Positions 25,633-32,727 of a DNA stretch of 64,000 nucleotides are shown here, in pieces. Below the pieces are notes generated by a model. The model did not search any database, was not told where the DNA came from, and saw only the letters and a list, made by a program, of their open reading frames with translations. Within the stretch, counting starts at the first letter, position 1. Each line of letters opens with the position of its first letter. The translations under genes were made by a program, and so were the position numbers. Source of the stretch: Armatimonadota bacterium (GTDB taxonomy: Bacteria; Sysuimicrobiota; Sysuimicrobiia; Sysuimicrobiales; Humicultoraceae); contig JAVHMA010000004.1 of the NCBI GenBank assembly GCA_031081715.1, positions 1 to 64,000 of the forward strand, written 5' to 3'.

Positions 25633-26541
25633 ATGCTGCGCGGATCGATCGCCCCGCTCGTGACGCCGTTTCGGGACGGCCGGATCGACGAGGCGGCCTT
25701 CGTCGAGCTGATCGAGTGGCAGATCGCCTGCGGCAGTCACGGGATCGGGGTCGCGGGCACCACCGGCGAACCGGCCGCCCTGTCCACCGACGAGCGCGAG
25801 CACCTCATCGCGCTCGCGGTGCGCGCCGCGCGCGGCCGCGTCCCGGTGCTGGCGGGCACGGGCTCGGTCAACCTCGAGGAGACCCTGCGGCTCACGCTCT
25901 TCGCGCAGCGCGCCGGCGCGGCCGCGGCTCTGGTCGTGACCCCGTACTACACGCGGCCCGGGCAGGAGGGGCTCTACCGGTTCTTCCGGCGCGTCGCCGA
26001 CGCGGTCGACCTGCCGATCGTGCTCTACAACATCCCGGGCCGTACCGCGGTCACCCTCGAGGTGGACACGATCGCGCGCCTGGCCCAGGACTGCCGCAAC
26101 ATCGTCGGGGTGAAGGAGTCCAACAAGGACCTCGAGCACGTCTGCCGGGTGATGCACCGGTGCGGTCGCGACTTCCTGGTCTACTCGGGGATCGAGCTGC
26201 TCTGCTTTCCCATCCTGGCGTTGGGCGGCGCCGGGCACATCAGTGCGACCGCCAACGTGATGCCGGCCGAGGTGGCGCGGCTCTACGATCTCACCGCCGC
26301 CGGCCGGTGGGACGAGGCGCGGGAGCTGCACTACCACCTGCTGCCGATGAACGACGCGCTGTTCCTCGAGACGAACCCGGTGCCGGCCAAGGCGGCGCTG
26401 GCGATGATGGGGCGCGCCACCGCGGAGGTGCGGCCGCCGCACGCGCCGTTGCGGCCCGAGACCGAGGCCCGGCTGCGCGAGGTGCTGGCAGGCTACGGGC
26501 TGCTGCCGGTTCCCTCCGGCCGGGCGTCGGGCGGGTCGTGA
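25633..26541 (+). CDS. Dihydrodipicolinate synthase (DapA)/N-acetylneuraminate lyase-family aldolase
   Basis: A 302-residue class I aldolase barrel. The Schiff-base lysine is in IVGVKESNKD, the catalytic tyrosine in TPYYTRPG, and the family signature is GVAGTTGEPAALSTDER. ATG 25633 follows GGAGGAG by 5 bp. Its place beside FAH, HpaE, HpaB, HpaC and HpaD suggests it performs the pyruvate-releasing aldol cleavage (the role of HpaI in E. coli) rather than lysine biosynthesis. The stop overlaps the next start (GTGA). Confidence 0.88.
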   Translation: MLRGSIAPLVTPFRDGRIDEAAFVELIEWQIACGSHGIGVAGTTGEPAALSTDEREHLIALAVRAARGRVPVLAGTGSVNLEETLRLTLFAQRAGAAAALVVTPYYTRPGQEGLYRFFRRVADAVDLPIVLYNIPGRTAVTLEVDTIARLAQDCRNIVGVKESNKDLEHVCRVMHRCGRDFLVYSGIELLCFPILALGGAGHISATANVMPAEVARLYDLTAAGRWDEARELHYHLLPMNDALFLETNPVPAKAALAMMGRATAEVRPPHAPLRPETEARLREVLAGYGLLPVPSGRASGGS

Positions 26542-27287
26542 GGGCCGCGCGCTTCATCGCCGCCGGCCGCGTGCACCGCGGCAGGCTCGAGGGGGACGTG
26601 CTCATCGACGAGGCCGGCCAGCCGCACCCGGCGTCCGCCGTGACCTGGCTGCCGCCAGTGGCGCCGAGCAAGATCATCGGGTTCGTCCTCACCTACCGCG
26701 AGCACGCCGCGGAACTCGGCCTGGCCGCGCCTGCGGAGCCCGCGCCGTTCTTCAAGCCGCCCGGCAGCGTGGTGGGACACCGGGCCGCGGTCGTCCACCC
26801 GCGCGGTGTCGAGTTCATGCACTACGAGGCCGAGCTCGCGGTCGTGATGGGCCGCCGGGTGCGCCGGCTACGGCCCGAGGCGGTCCCCGACGCCGTCCGC
26901 GGGTACACCATCGCCAACGACGTCACCGTGCGCGACTTCATCACCAACACGTTCCGGCCGCCCGTCCGGGCCAAGGGGTGGGACACGTTCTGCCCGCTCG
27001 GGCCGGTGGTCGTCGAGGGCGAGGTGGCCGACCCCCACCGGCTCGGGCTGCGGGCCTACGTGAACGGCGAGCTGCGCCAGCAGGGTAGCACCGCGGACCT
27101 GGCCTACTCGATCTGGGACCTGGTGGCGTTCCTCAGCGAGTTCATGACGCTCGAGCCCGACGACGTGATCCTGACCGGGACCCCGCCGGGTATCTCGCCG
27201 GTGCGGCCCGGCGACCTGATGCGCGTCGAGATCGACGGGCTGGGCGCGCTCGAAAACCCGGTGGTGGAAGAGGAGGCCGGCGGATGA
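26538..27287 (+). CDS. Fumarylacetoacetate hydrolase-family protein (HpaG-like isomerase/decarboxylase)
   Basis: A 249-residue single FAH domain. Metal ligands lie in FMHYEAELAVVMGR (Glu-x-Glu) and GYTIANDVTVRDF (Asp), with the typical KGWDTFCPLGP and LTGTPPGISPVRPGD segments. In homoprotocatechuate degradation such proteins decarboxylate or isomerise 5-oxopent-3-ene-1,2,5-tricarboxylate. It overlaps both neighbours by 4 bp (GTGA and ATGA), indicating one tightly coupled operon. The enzyme class is firm; which half-reaction it performs is not. Confidence 0.9.
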   Translation: MRAARFIAAGRVHRGRLEGDVLIDEAGQPHPASAVTWLPPVAPSKIIGFVLTYREHAAELGLAAPAEPAPFFKPPGSVVGHRAAVVHPRGVEFMHYEAELAVVMGRRVRRLRPEAVPDAVRGYTIANDVTVRDFITNTFRPPVRAKGWDTFCPLGPVVVEGEVADPHRLGLRAYVNGELRQQGSTADLAYSIWDLVAFLSEFMTLEPDDVILTGTPPGISPVRPGDLMRVEIDGLGALENPVVEEEAGG

Positions 27288-28807
27288 GCGAGGCCACCCG
27301 CGGGGCCGCCACGGCCCCGCGCCGGCCGCCCGCGGTGGGGCCGGCGCTGCACTTCGTTGCGGACGCGTTCGTCCCGGCGGCGTCCGGGCGCACGTTCGAG
27401 ACGCTCGACCCCGCGACCAACGAGCCGATCACCGGCGTCGCCGACGGCGCGGCCGAGGACGCCGACCGGGCCGTGCGAGCCGCCCGCGCCGCGTTCGACG
27501 ACGGGCCCTGGCCCCGGTGGCCCGCGGCGCGCCGGGCCGAGGTCCTGCGCCGCGTGGCCGACCTGATCGACGCGCGCGCCGAGGAGATCGCGGCGGTGGA
27601 GTGCCTGGACACCGGGATCCCGTGGGACCAGATTCGCCATGCGCAAATCCCGCGGGCCGCCGAGAATTTTCGGTTCTTCGCGGAGATGGCCCTCCGCCTG
27701 GCCGGCGAGCTGTTTCCGACCGACGGCGTCTTCCACACCTACACTCTCCACCGGCCGGTGGGGGTGGCCGGCCTCATCGTGCCGTGGAACACGCCGTTCA
27801 TGCTCCAGACGTGGAAGGTCGCACCCTGCCTGGCTGCGGGCAACACGTGCGTGCTCAAGCCGGCGGAGTGGGCGCCACTCTCGGCCGGCCTGCTGGCCGA
27901 GATCGTACGGGACGCGGGCCTCCCGCCGGGAGTGTTCAACGTCGTCCACGGCGTCGGCGAGCGCGCCGGCGCCGCGGTGGTGGCGCACCCGGGCGTCCAG
28001 CTCATCTCCTTCACGGGCGAGACCGCGACCGGGCGTGAGATCATGCGCAACGGCGCGTCCGGGCTCAAGCGGTTCTCGATGGAGCTGGGCGGCAAGTCGC
28101 CGGTCGTGGTCTTCGCGGACGCCGACCTGGACCGCGCGCTGGATGCGGCGATCTTCGGCGTCTTCTCGCTGAACGGTGAACGGTGCACCGCGGGCTCGCG
28201 GCTGCTGGTCGAGGCGCCGGTCTACGACGGGCTCGTGGACGCCCTGCTCGCGCGGGTCGCCCGCATCCGCATCGGCGCGCCACTGGACCCGGCGACCGAG
28301 CTGGGGCCGCTGATCCACCCCGACCACTGGCACCGTGTGCGCGGCTACATGGACGTCGCCCGAGCGGAGGGCGTCACCGTGGCCGCCGGCGGCGACCGGC
28401 CGGCGGGGGTGGACCGCGGCAACTACTTTGCGCCCACGGTGCTGCTGGGCGCAGACGCGCGTCACCGCGTCTTCCAGGAGGAGATCTTCGGGCCGGTCCT
28501 GTGCGTGACGCCTTTCGCCAACGAGGCCGAGGCGGTCCGGCTGGCGAACGCGGTGCGCTACGGGCTGGCCGCCTACGTGTGGACGTCGGATGTGGCGCGC
28601 GCGCACCGTGTCGCCGCGCAGGTCGAGGCCGGCATGGTGTGGGTGAACTCGCAGAACGTGCGCGACCTGCGCATTCCGTTCGGGGGCATGAAGGACAGCG
28701 GGATCGGCCGCGAGGGCGGGCTCTATTCCTTCGAGTTCTACACCGAGCGCCAGGCAGTGCACGTAGCGCTCGGCCGGCACCCCATCCCCAGGCTCGGAGC
28801 CGGCTGA
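27284..28807 (+). CDS. hpaE: Aldehyde dehydrogenase, probable 5-carboxymethyl-2-hydroxymuconate semialdehyde dehydrogenase (HpaE)
   Basis: A 507-residue NAD(P)+-dependent ALDH. The catalytic Cys is in NGERCTAGSR, the general-base Glu in FSMELGGKSPVV, and the NAD site segments VPWNTPFMLQTWKVAPCLAAGN and FTGETATGREI are intact. Within the hpa context it would oxidise the ring-cleavage product 5-carboxymethyl-2-hydroxymuconate semialdehyde. It begins in the ATGA overlap with the FAH gene and its stop touches the hpaB start (TGATG). Specificity is assigned from context. Confidence 0.88.
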   Translation: MSEATRGAATAPRRPPAVGPALHFVADAFVPAASGRTFETLDPATNEPITGVADGAAEDADRAVRAARAAFDDGPWPRWPAARRAEVLRRVADLIDARAEEIAAVECLDTGIPWDQIRHAQIPRAAENFRFFAEMALRLAGELFPTDGVFHTYTLHRPVGVAGLIVPWNTPFMLQTWKVAPCLAAGNTCVLKPAEWAPLSAGLLAEIVRDAGLPPGVFNVVHGVGERAGAAVVAHPGVQLISFTGETATGREIMRNGASGLKRFSMELGGKSPVVVFADADLDRALDAAIFGVFSLNGERCTAGSRLLVEAPVYDGLVDALLARVARIRIGAPLDPATELGPLIHPDHWHRVRGYMDVARAEGVTVAAGGDRPAGVDRGNYFAPTVLLGADARHRVFQEEIFGPVLCVTPFANEAEAVRLANAVRYGLAAYVWTSDVARAHRVAAQVEAGMVWVNSQNVRDLRIPFGGMKDSGIGREGGLYSFEFYTERQAVHVALGRHPIPRLGAG

Positions 28808-30288
28808 TGGGCGCGCGCACCGGGGCGCAGTTCCTCGACGGGCTGCGCGCGCACCCCCCCGAGATCTGGGTCAGCGGGGACCGCGTGCGAGACCCCGTGG
28901 CGCATCCTGCTTTCCGCAACGTCGTACGCAGCGTGGCCGCGCTCTACGACATGCAGCACGAGCCCGCGCTCCGCGACGAGATGACCTACGCCTCGCCGTC
29001 ATCGGGGGAGCGCGTGGGCCTCTCATTCCTGGTGCCGCGGACGCACGACGACCTGGTCCGCGTCCGCCGGATGATGAAGCGCTGGGCCGACTACTCAGGC
29101 GGCATGATGGGCCGCTCGCCCGACTACCTCAACCGGGCGCTGGCCGCGTACGCGGCCGCGGCGGACTACATGGCCGCCAACGACCCGCGCTTCGGCGAGC
29201 ACGTCCGACGGTACTACGAGTTCGTCCGCGAAGGCGACCTCTGCCTGACGCACACGCTCATCAACCCCCAGTCTAACCGCGCGGTGGGCCCGGCCCGGCA
29301 GGCCGACCCGTACCTGGCCGCGGGCGTCGTTCGCGAGACCGACGCGGGCATCGTCGTGCGCGGCGCCCGGATGCTGGCGACGCTGCCGCTCGCCGACGAG
29401 ATCATGGTCTTCCCGTCCACCGTGCTGCGCGGGGGAGCCGAGGACGCGCCGTACGCGTTCGCGTTCGCCATTCCGACCGCGACGCCCGGGCTGCGCTTCA
29501 TCTGCCGGGAATCCTTCGACTACGGCCGTGACCCACGCGACCACCCCCTGGCGAGCCGCTTCGAGGAGATGGACGCCGTCGTCGTTTTCGACGACGTCCT
29601 GGTGCCGTGGGAGCGCGTCTTCCTCTTGCGCGACGTGGAGCGGTGCAACCGGGCCTTCGCGGAGACGCGCGCGGTGGTGCACATGGCCCACCAGGTGGTG
29701 GTGAAGAACGTCGCCAAGACCGAGTTCCTGCTGGGTCTGGTCTGCCTGATGGTGGACGCCATCGCGATCGAGGGGTTCCAGCACGTGCAGGAGAAGGTGG
29801 CCGAGGTGATCCAGACGCTGGAGGCGATGCGCGCGTTCCTCCGCGCGGCCGAGGCCGACGCGGCGCTGGACCGGTGGGGCATGATGACCCCCGCATGGCC
29901 GCCGCTGGACGCCGCCCGTAACCTGTTCCCCCGGGCCTACCCACGGATGGTCGAGATCGTTCACCAGCTCGGCGCGAGCGGGCTGATGGCGATTCCCACC
30001 TCGGCGGACCTGGACGGCCCGCTCGGGGCCGTCATCGAGACGTACTACCAGGCGGCGCGCGCGGACGCGCGCAGCCGCATCCGGCTCTTTCGGCTGGCCT
30101 GGGACGCGGCGCTATCCGCGTTCGGGGGTCGCCAGGCGCTCTACGAGCGGTTCTTCTTCGGCGATCCGGTCCGCATGGCCGGCGCGATGTTCGCGAACTA
30201 CGACAAGGCGCCGTACATGGAGCGCGTGCGCGCGTTCCTCGGCCGCGTCGAGGACGAGGCGGCGCGCCCCGCGGGTGAGCGGCCGTGA
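28807..30288 (+). CDS. hpaB: 4-hydroxyphenylacetate 3-monooxygenase, oxygenase component (HpaB family)
   Basis: A 493-residue acyl-CoA-dehydrogenase-fold, FADH2-using hydroxylase. Recognisable features are the N-terminal RTGAQFLDGLR, the FLVPRTHDDLVRVRRMMKRWAD helix, LTHTLINPQSNR, and FDDVLVPWERVFL. It hydroxylates 4-hydroxyphenylacetate to 3,4-dihydroxyphenylacetate using reduced flavin from the reductase encoded immediately downstream. Related enzymes act on other phenols or pyrrole-2-carboxylate, but the adjacent HpaC, HpaD and HpaE genes favour 4-HPA. The 3' end overlaps hpaC by 4 bp. Confidence 0.92.
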   Translation: MGARTGAQFLDGLRAHPPEIWVSGDRVRDPVAHPAFRNVVRSVAALYDMQHEPALRDEMTYASPSSGERVGLSFLVPRTHDDLVRVRRMMKRWADYSGGMMGRSPDYLNRALAAYAAAADYMAANDPRFGEHVRRYYEFVREGDLCLTHTLINPQSNRAVGPARQADPYLAAGVVRETDAGIVVRGARMLATLPLADEIMVFPSTVLRGGAEDAPYAFAFAIPTATPGLRFICRESFDYGRDPRDHPLASRFEEMDAVVVFDDVLVPWERVFLLRDVERCNRAFAETRAVVHMAHQVVVKNVAKTEFLLGLVCLMVDAIAIEGFQHVQEKVAEVIQTLEAMRAFLRAAEADAALDRWGMMTPAWPPLDAARNLFPRAYPRMVEIVHQLGASGLMAIPTSADLDGPLGAVIETYYQAARADARSRIRLFRLAWDAALSAFGGRQALYERFFFGDPVRMAGAMFANYDKAPYMERVRAFLGRVEDEAARPAGERP

Positions 30289-30872
30289 GCGGGCCGGACC
30301 CGCGGGCCTACCGCCGGACGATCGGCCTGTTCGCAACCGGGGTCACGGTCGTGGCGGCCTCGGACGGGGCGGCGGTCGTGGGGATGACCGCGAACGCGGT
30401 CTGCTCGGTTTCGCTCGCCCCCCTGCTGCTGCTTGTGTGCGTGGGCCGCACCGCGCGGCTGGCCGCCCACCTGGCCCCGGGAACGCCGTTTTCGGTGAAC
30501 GTGTTGCGGACCGACCAGGAGGTGCTGGCACGCTACTTCGCGGGCGGCTGGCGCCACCTGCCGCGGCCCGAGTTCCGGTTCGAGCCCTGGGGCGCCGGGC
30601 ACCGGCTGGTGGGCGCGCTGGCCTCGATCCGGTGCACGATCGACCGCTGCCTGGACGGCGGCGACCACTGGATCGTGCTCGGACGGGTCACCGACCTCCA
30701 CGACGGCGGCCCGCCCGCGGACCCGTTGCTCTTCTTCGCAGGGCGGTATCGCGCGCTCGCGCCGCTGGCGGCCGAGGTCCCGCCCGAGGTCGTGGGACCC
30801 GACGGCGTCTCGGTCTACTACGAGGAGTGGAGCGCGGCGCCTCCGGCCGCGCCCGTGGAGCCCGGCGAGTGA
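30285..30872 (+). CDS. hpaC: Flavin reductase component (HpaC-like)
   Basis: A 195-residue flavin reductase-like split barrel. The family motif region FATGVTVVAA...GMTANAVCSVSLAPLLLLVCVGR near the N-terminus and a C-terminal strand with FFAGRYRAL mark the HpaC/PheA2 group. It uses NAD(P)H to supply reduced FAD to HpaB. Start GTG 30285 overlaps the hpaB stop, and its own stop overlaps the hpaD start (GTGA), so stoichiometry is likely set by coupled translation. Confidence 0.92.
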   Translation: MSGPDPRAYRRTIGLFATGVTVVAASDGAAVVGMTANAVCSVSLAPLLLLVCVGRTARLAAHLAPGTPFSVNVLRTDQEVLARYFAGGWRHLPRPEFRFEPWGAGHRLVGALASIRCTIDRCLDGGDHWIVLGRVTDLHDGGPPADPLLFFAGRYRALAPLAAEVPPEVVGPDGVSVYYEEWSAAPPAAPVEPGE

Positions 30873-31858
30873 CGGCGCCGGCGATCCTCCGGGCCGCGCA
30901 TGCGGCCTTCCGTGTCACCGATCTTGGGCGCGCGCGCGCCTTCTACGTGGACCTGCTCGGCCTGGTCGAGACCGCGGCGAGCCCCGACGCCCTGTGCCTG
31001 CGCGGCTACGAGGAAGACGACCACCACAGCCTGCTGCTCGTCCGCGCGTCGTCGCCGGGTGTGGCGCACATGGCCTACCGCGTGGCGTCGCCCGACGACC
31101 TGGACTGGCTCGAGGTAAACGCCCGCGAGGCCGGACTGCCGGCGCGCCGGGTCGCCGCCGGCGAGGAGCCGGGCCAGGGACCGGCGCTGCGGCTTCAGGA
31201 TCCCGCCGGGCTGCCCGTGGAGTTCGTCGCCTCGATGGAGCGCACCGGCCGGCTCCTGCAACGGTTCGACCTCCACCGCGGGGCGCGCATCATGCGGATT
31301 GACCACTTCAACTGTCAGGTGAGCGACGTAGAGGCGGCGTCTGCTTGGTACCAACGACAGTGGGGGTTCCGGTGCTCGGAGTACACGGAGACGGACGACG
31401 ACCCGCCCCGGCTGTGGGCTGTCTGGCTGCACCGCAAGCAGAACGTCCACGACCTGGCGCTCATGACCGGGATCGGTCCGCGCCTGCACCACGCCGGGTT
31501 CTGGGTGCCCGAGGCCCTGGACGTCATCCGCGCCTGCGACCTGCTCGCCGGGGCCGGCTGGCACGGCGCCATTGAGCGTGGCCCTGGCCGACACGGCATC
31601 TCGAACGCGCTCTTCCTCTATTTGCGCGACCCCGACGGTCATCGCATCGAGGTCTACACCGGCGATTACCTGACGGCTGATCCCGACCGGCCGGCTATCC
31701 GGTGGGCCCTCAACGACCCACGCCGCCAGACCTTCTGGGGCCACGCGGCGCCGGCCAGCTGGTTTGACGAGGCCTCGCCGGTGGAGTCGGTCCTGACCGG
31801 CGACCTGCTGCCGACGCACGCGCCGGCGCTGCAGGATCGGCCGCAGTTCCTTACCTGA
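30869..31858 (+). CDS. hpaD: 3,4-dihydroxyphenylacetate 2,3-dioxygenase (HpaD-like, type I extradiol)
   Basis: A 329-residue vicinal-oxygen-chelate dioxygenase with two VOC modules. The metal triad is visible in the C-terminal module: His in MRIDHFN (about residue 150), His in RLHHAGFW (about 210) and Glu in GHRIEVYTGDY (about 265). It opens the catechol ring of homoprotocatechuate next to the hydroxyls using Fe(II) or Mn(II). The C-terminal RPAIRWALNDPRRQTFWG tail resembles the Brevibacterium/Arthrobacter enzymes. It is the last gene before a strong terminator hairpin. Confidence 0.92.
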   Translation: MTAPAILRAAHAAFRVTDLGRARAFYVDLLGLVETAASPDALCLRGYEEDDHHSLLLVRASSPGVAHMAYRVASPDDLDWLEVNAREAGLPARRVAAGEEPGQGPALRLQDPAGLPVEFVASMERTGRLLQRFDLHRGARIMRIDHFNCQVSDVEAASAWYQRQWGFRCSEYTETDDDPPRLWAVWLHRKQNVHDLALMTGIGPRLHHAGFWVPEALDVIRACDLLAGAGWHGAIERGPGRHGISNALFLYLRDPDGHRIEVYTGDYLTADPDRPAIRWALNDPRRQTFWGHAAPASWFDEASPVESVLTGDLLPTHAPALQDRPQFLT

Positions 31859-31889
31859 CGACGGTGTGCGGTGGGGGCCGCTAGAGAGG

Positions 31890-31920
31890 CGCGACGCCCC
31901 GCTATCGGCGGGGCGTCGCG
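31890..31920 (+). terminator. Strong GC hairpin ending the hpa/catabolic operon
   Basis: A perfect 13-bp stem, CGCGACGCCCCGC (31890-31902) and GCGGGGCGTCGCG (31908-31920), with loop TATCG. It begins 31 bp after the hpaD stop. There is no U-tract, so it may work as a Rho-assisted or 3'-protective structure, and it could also serve the minus-strand small gene. Confidence 0.7.
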
Positions 31921-32001
31921 TCGTGTGAAGGGTCGGAAGCGGTCACCGGAACGACGCCCTCCGGCACCGTCGGTCCCGGAGGCTCCGCTCCCGACCCAGC
32001 C

Positions 32002-32199
32002 CTAGGCTGGCTGCATCCTCCCGCGACCGCCTTGGGCCGCGTCGTCCCGCGCCGCGGCGACCACCGCGGCCAGATCGGCCACCATCGGGCCGAACTCCGC
32101 CACAGCGCGGCCGTCCGGGTCGACCAGGACCAAGCCGTCCTCCTTCTCTATCACCTGGTACCCGTCCGGCAACCCCTCCACGGGGAGCCGCCAGCTCAT
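32002..32199 (-). CDS. Small hypothetical protein
   Basis: A 65-residue ORF (MSWRLPVEGLPDGYQV...) whose sequence looks genuinely coding: a beta-rich segment GYQVIEKEDGLVLVDPDGRAVAEFG followed by an Ala-rich helix. ATG 32199 or GTG 32205 could start it; neither has a good ribosome site. No signal peptide, cysteine or known motif. It lies alone between two terminator-like or regulatory regions and is divergent from the secreted-peptide gene. Function unknown. Confidence 0.5.
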   Translation of the reverse strand: MSWRLPVEGLPDGYQVIEKEDGLVLVDPDGRAVAEFGPMVADLAAVVAAARDDAAQGGRGRMQPA

Positions 32200-32493
32200 G
32201 CGCACACCCGCCCGGCAACGCTTGCAAAGAAGCGAAAGTCGTCAAACGGTTCTGGAGCACAGCGCCCGGTCCCTCCGTCGCGGTCTGATTCTGATGGGAT
32301 CAGAGCCGGCTTCAGCATCGACATACCCTTCGACTTCACTAGCGATGAAGTCTATGGGGCTGCTAGGCAGGAACTTCACCAGAGGTCGTCGAACCAGCGC
32401 GGCAACTTCAGCGCTACCATACCCGACCCGCGCTTCGTCCGACCAGCCGCCGTCGCACATCTACTCTCGTCCGAGCCTGAGGAGGGAGCATCC
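32200..32493. other. AT-richer intergenic region with two perfect inverted repeats
   Basis: About 290 bp with visibly lower GC than the flanks. It holds TCTGAT-GGG-ATCAGA (32290-32304) and GACTTCA-CTAGCGA-TGAAGTC (32332-32352). Short reading frames exist on both strands but none has a ribosome site or recognisable sequence. It most likely holds promoters and operator sites for the divergent small genes, the second repeat lying about 140 bp before the secreted-peptide start. Confidence 0.5.
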
Positions 32494-32670
32494 GTGACGA
32501 AAGTCATCGCCGCTGTTCTGGCTGCCATGCTGCTCGGTGCCGCGTGGGCGCCGGCAGCGCTCGCGCCCACCGCCGGTCACGGCGACGGCGGCGCGGTCGG
32601 CATGCCCGGGCACGGCGACGGGGTCGTGCTCCGGACCGCCGGTCACGGTGACGGCGGCGCAGTGGGCTAG
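32494..32670 (+). CDS. Small secreted repeat peptide, candidate signalling pro-peptide
   Basis: A 58-residue ORF starting at GTG with GGAGGGAG 5 bp upstream. Residues 1-24 form a clear signal peptide (Lys, then VIAAVLAAMLLGAAW, ending ALA). The mature part is a repeat: TAGHGDGGAVG occurs twice (codons 26-36 and the last 11 codons), with a third degenerate PGHGDGVV between them. The two 33-nt copies (32569-32601 and 32635-32667) differ at three bases, all synonymous, implying selection on the peptide. It sits 57 bp before an XRE-TPR regulator, the arrangement expected of an RRNPP-type pheromone precursor. A His/Asp-rich metal-binding peptide is the alternative. Confidence 0.65.
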   Translation: MTKVIAAVLAAMLLGAAWAPAALAPTAGHGDGGAVGMPGHGDGVVLRTAGHGDGGAVG

Positions 32671-32727
32671 GCCCTCGTCTTCTGTCACAACCAAGGTGGC
32701 GCGCTCGCGCCGAGCGGAGGGAGTCGT

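Noticed and set aside
32242-32460. A 72-residue minus-strand ORF in the AT-richer segment
   Set aside because: No ribosome site, no recognisable domain, and it covers the two inverted repeats, which argues for a regulatory region instead.
32494-32670. The GHGDG repeats as a tandem-repeat sequencing or assembly artefact
   Set aside because: The two copies carry three separate synonymous differences and are separated by a diverged middle unit, which is not what a collapsed or duplicated read would give.
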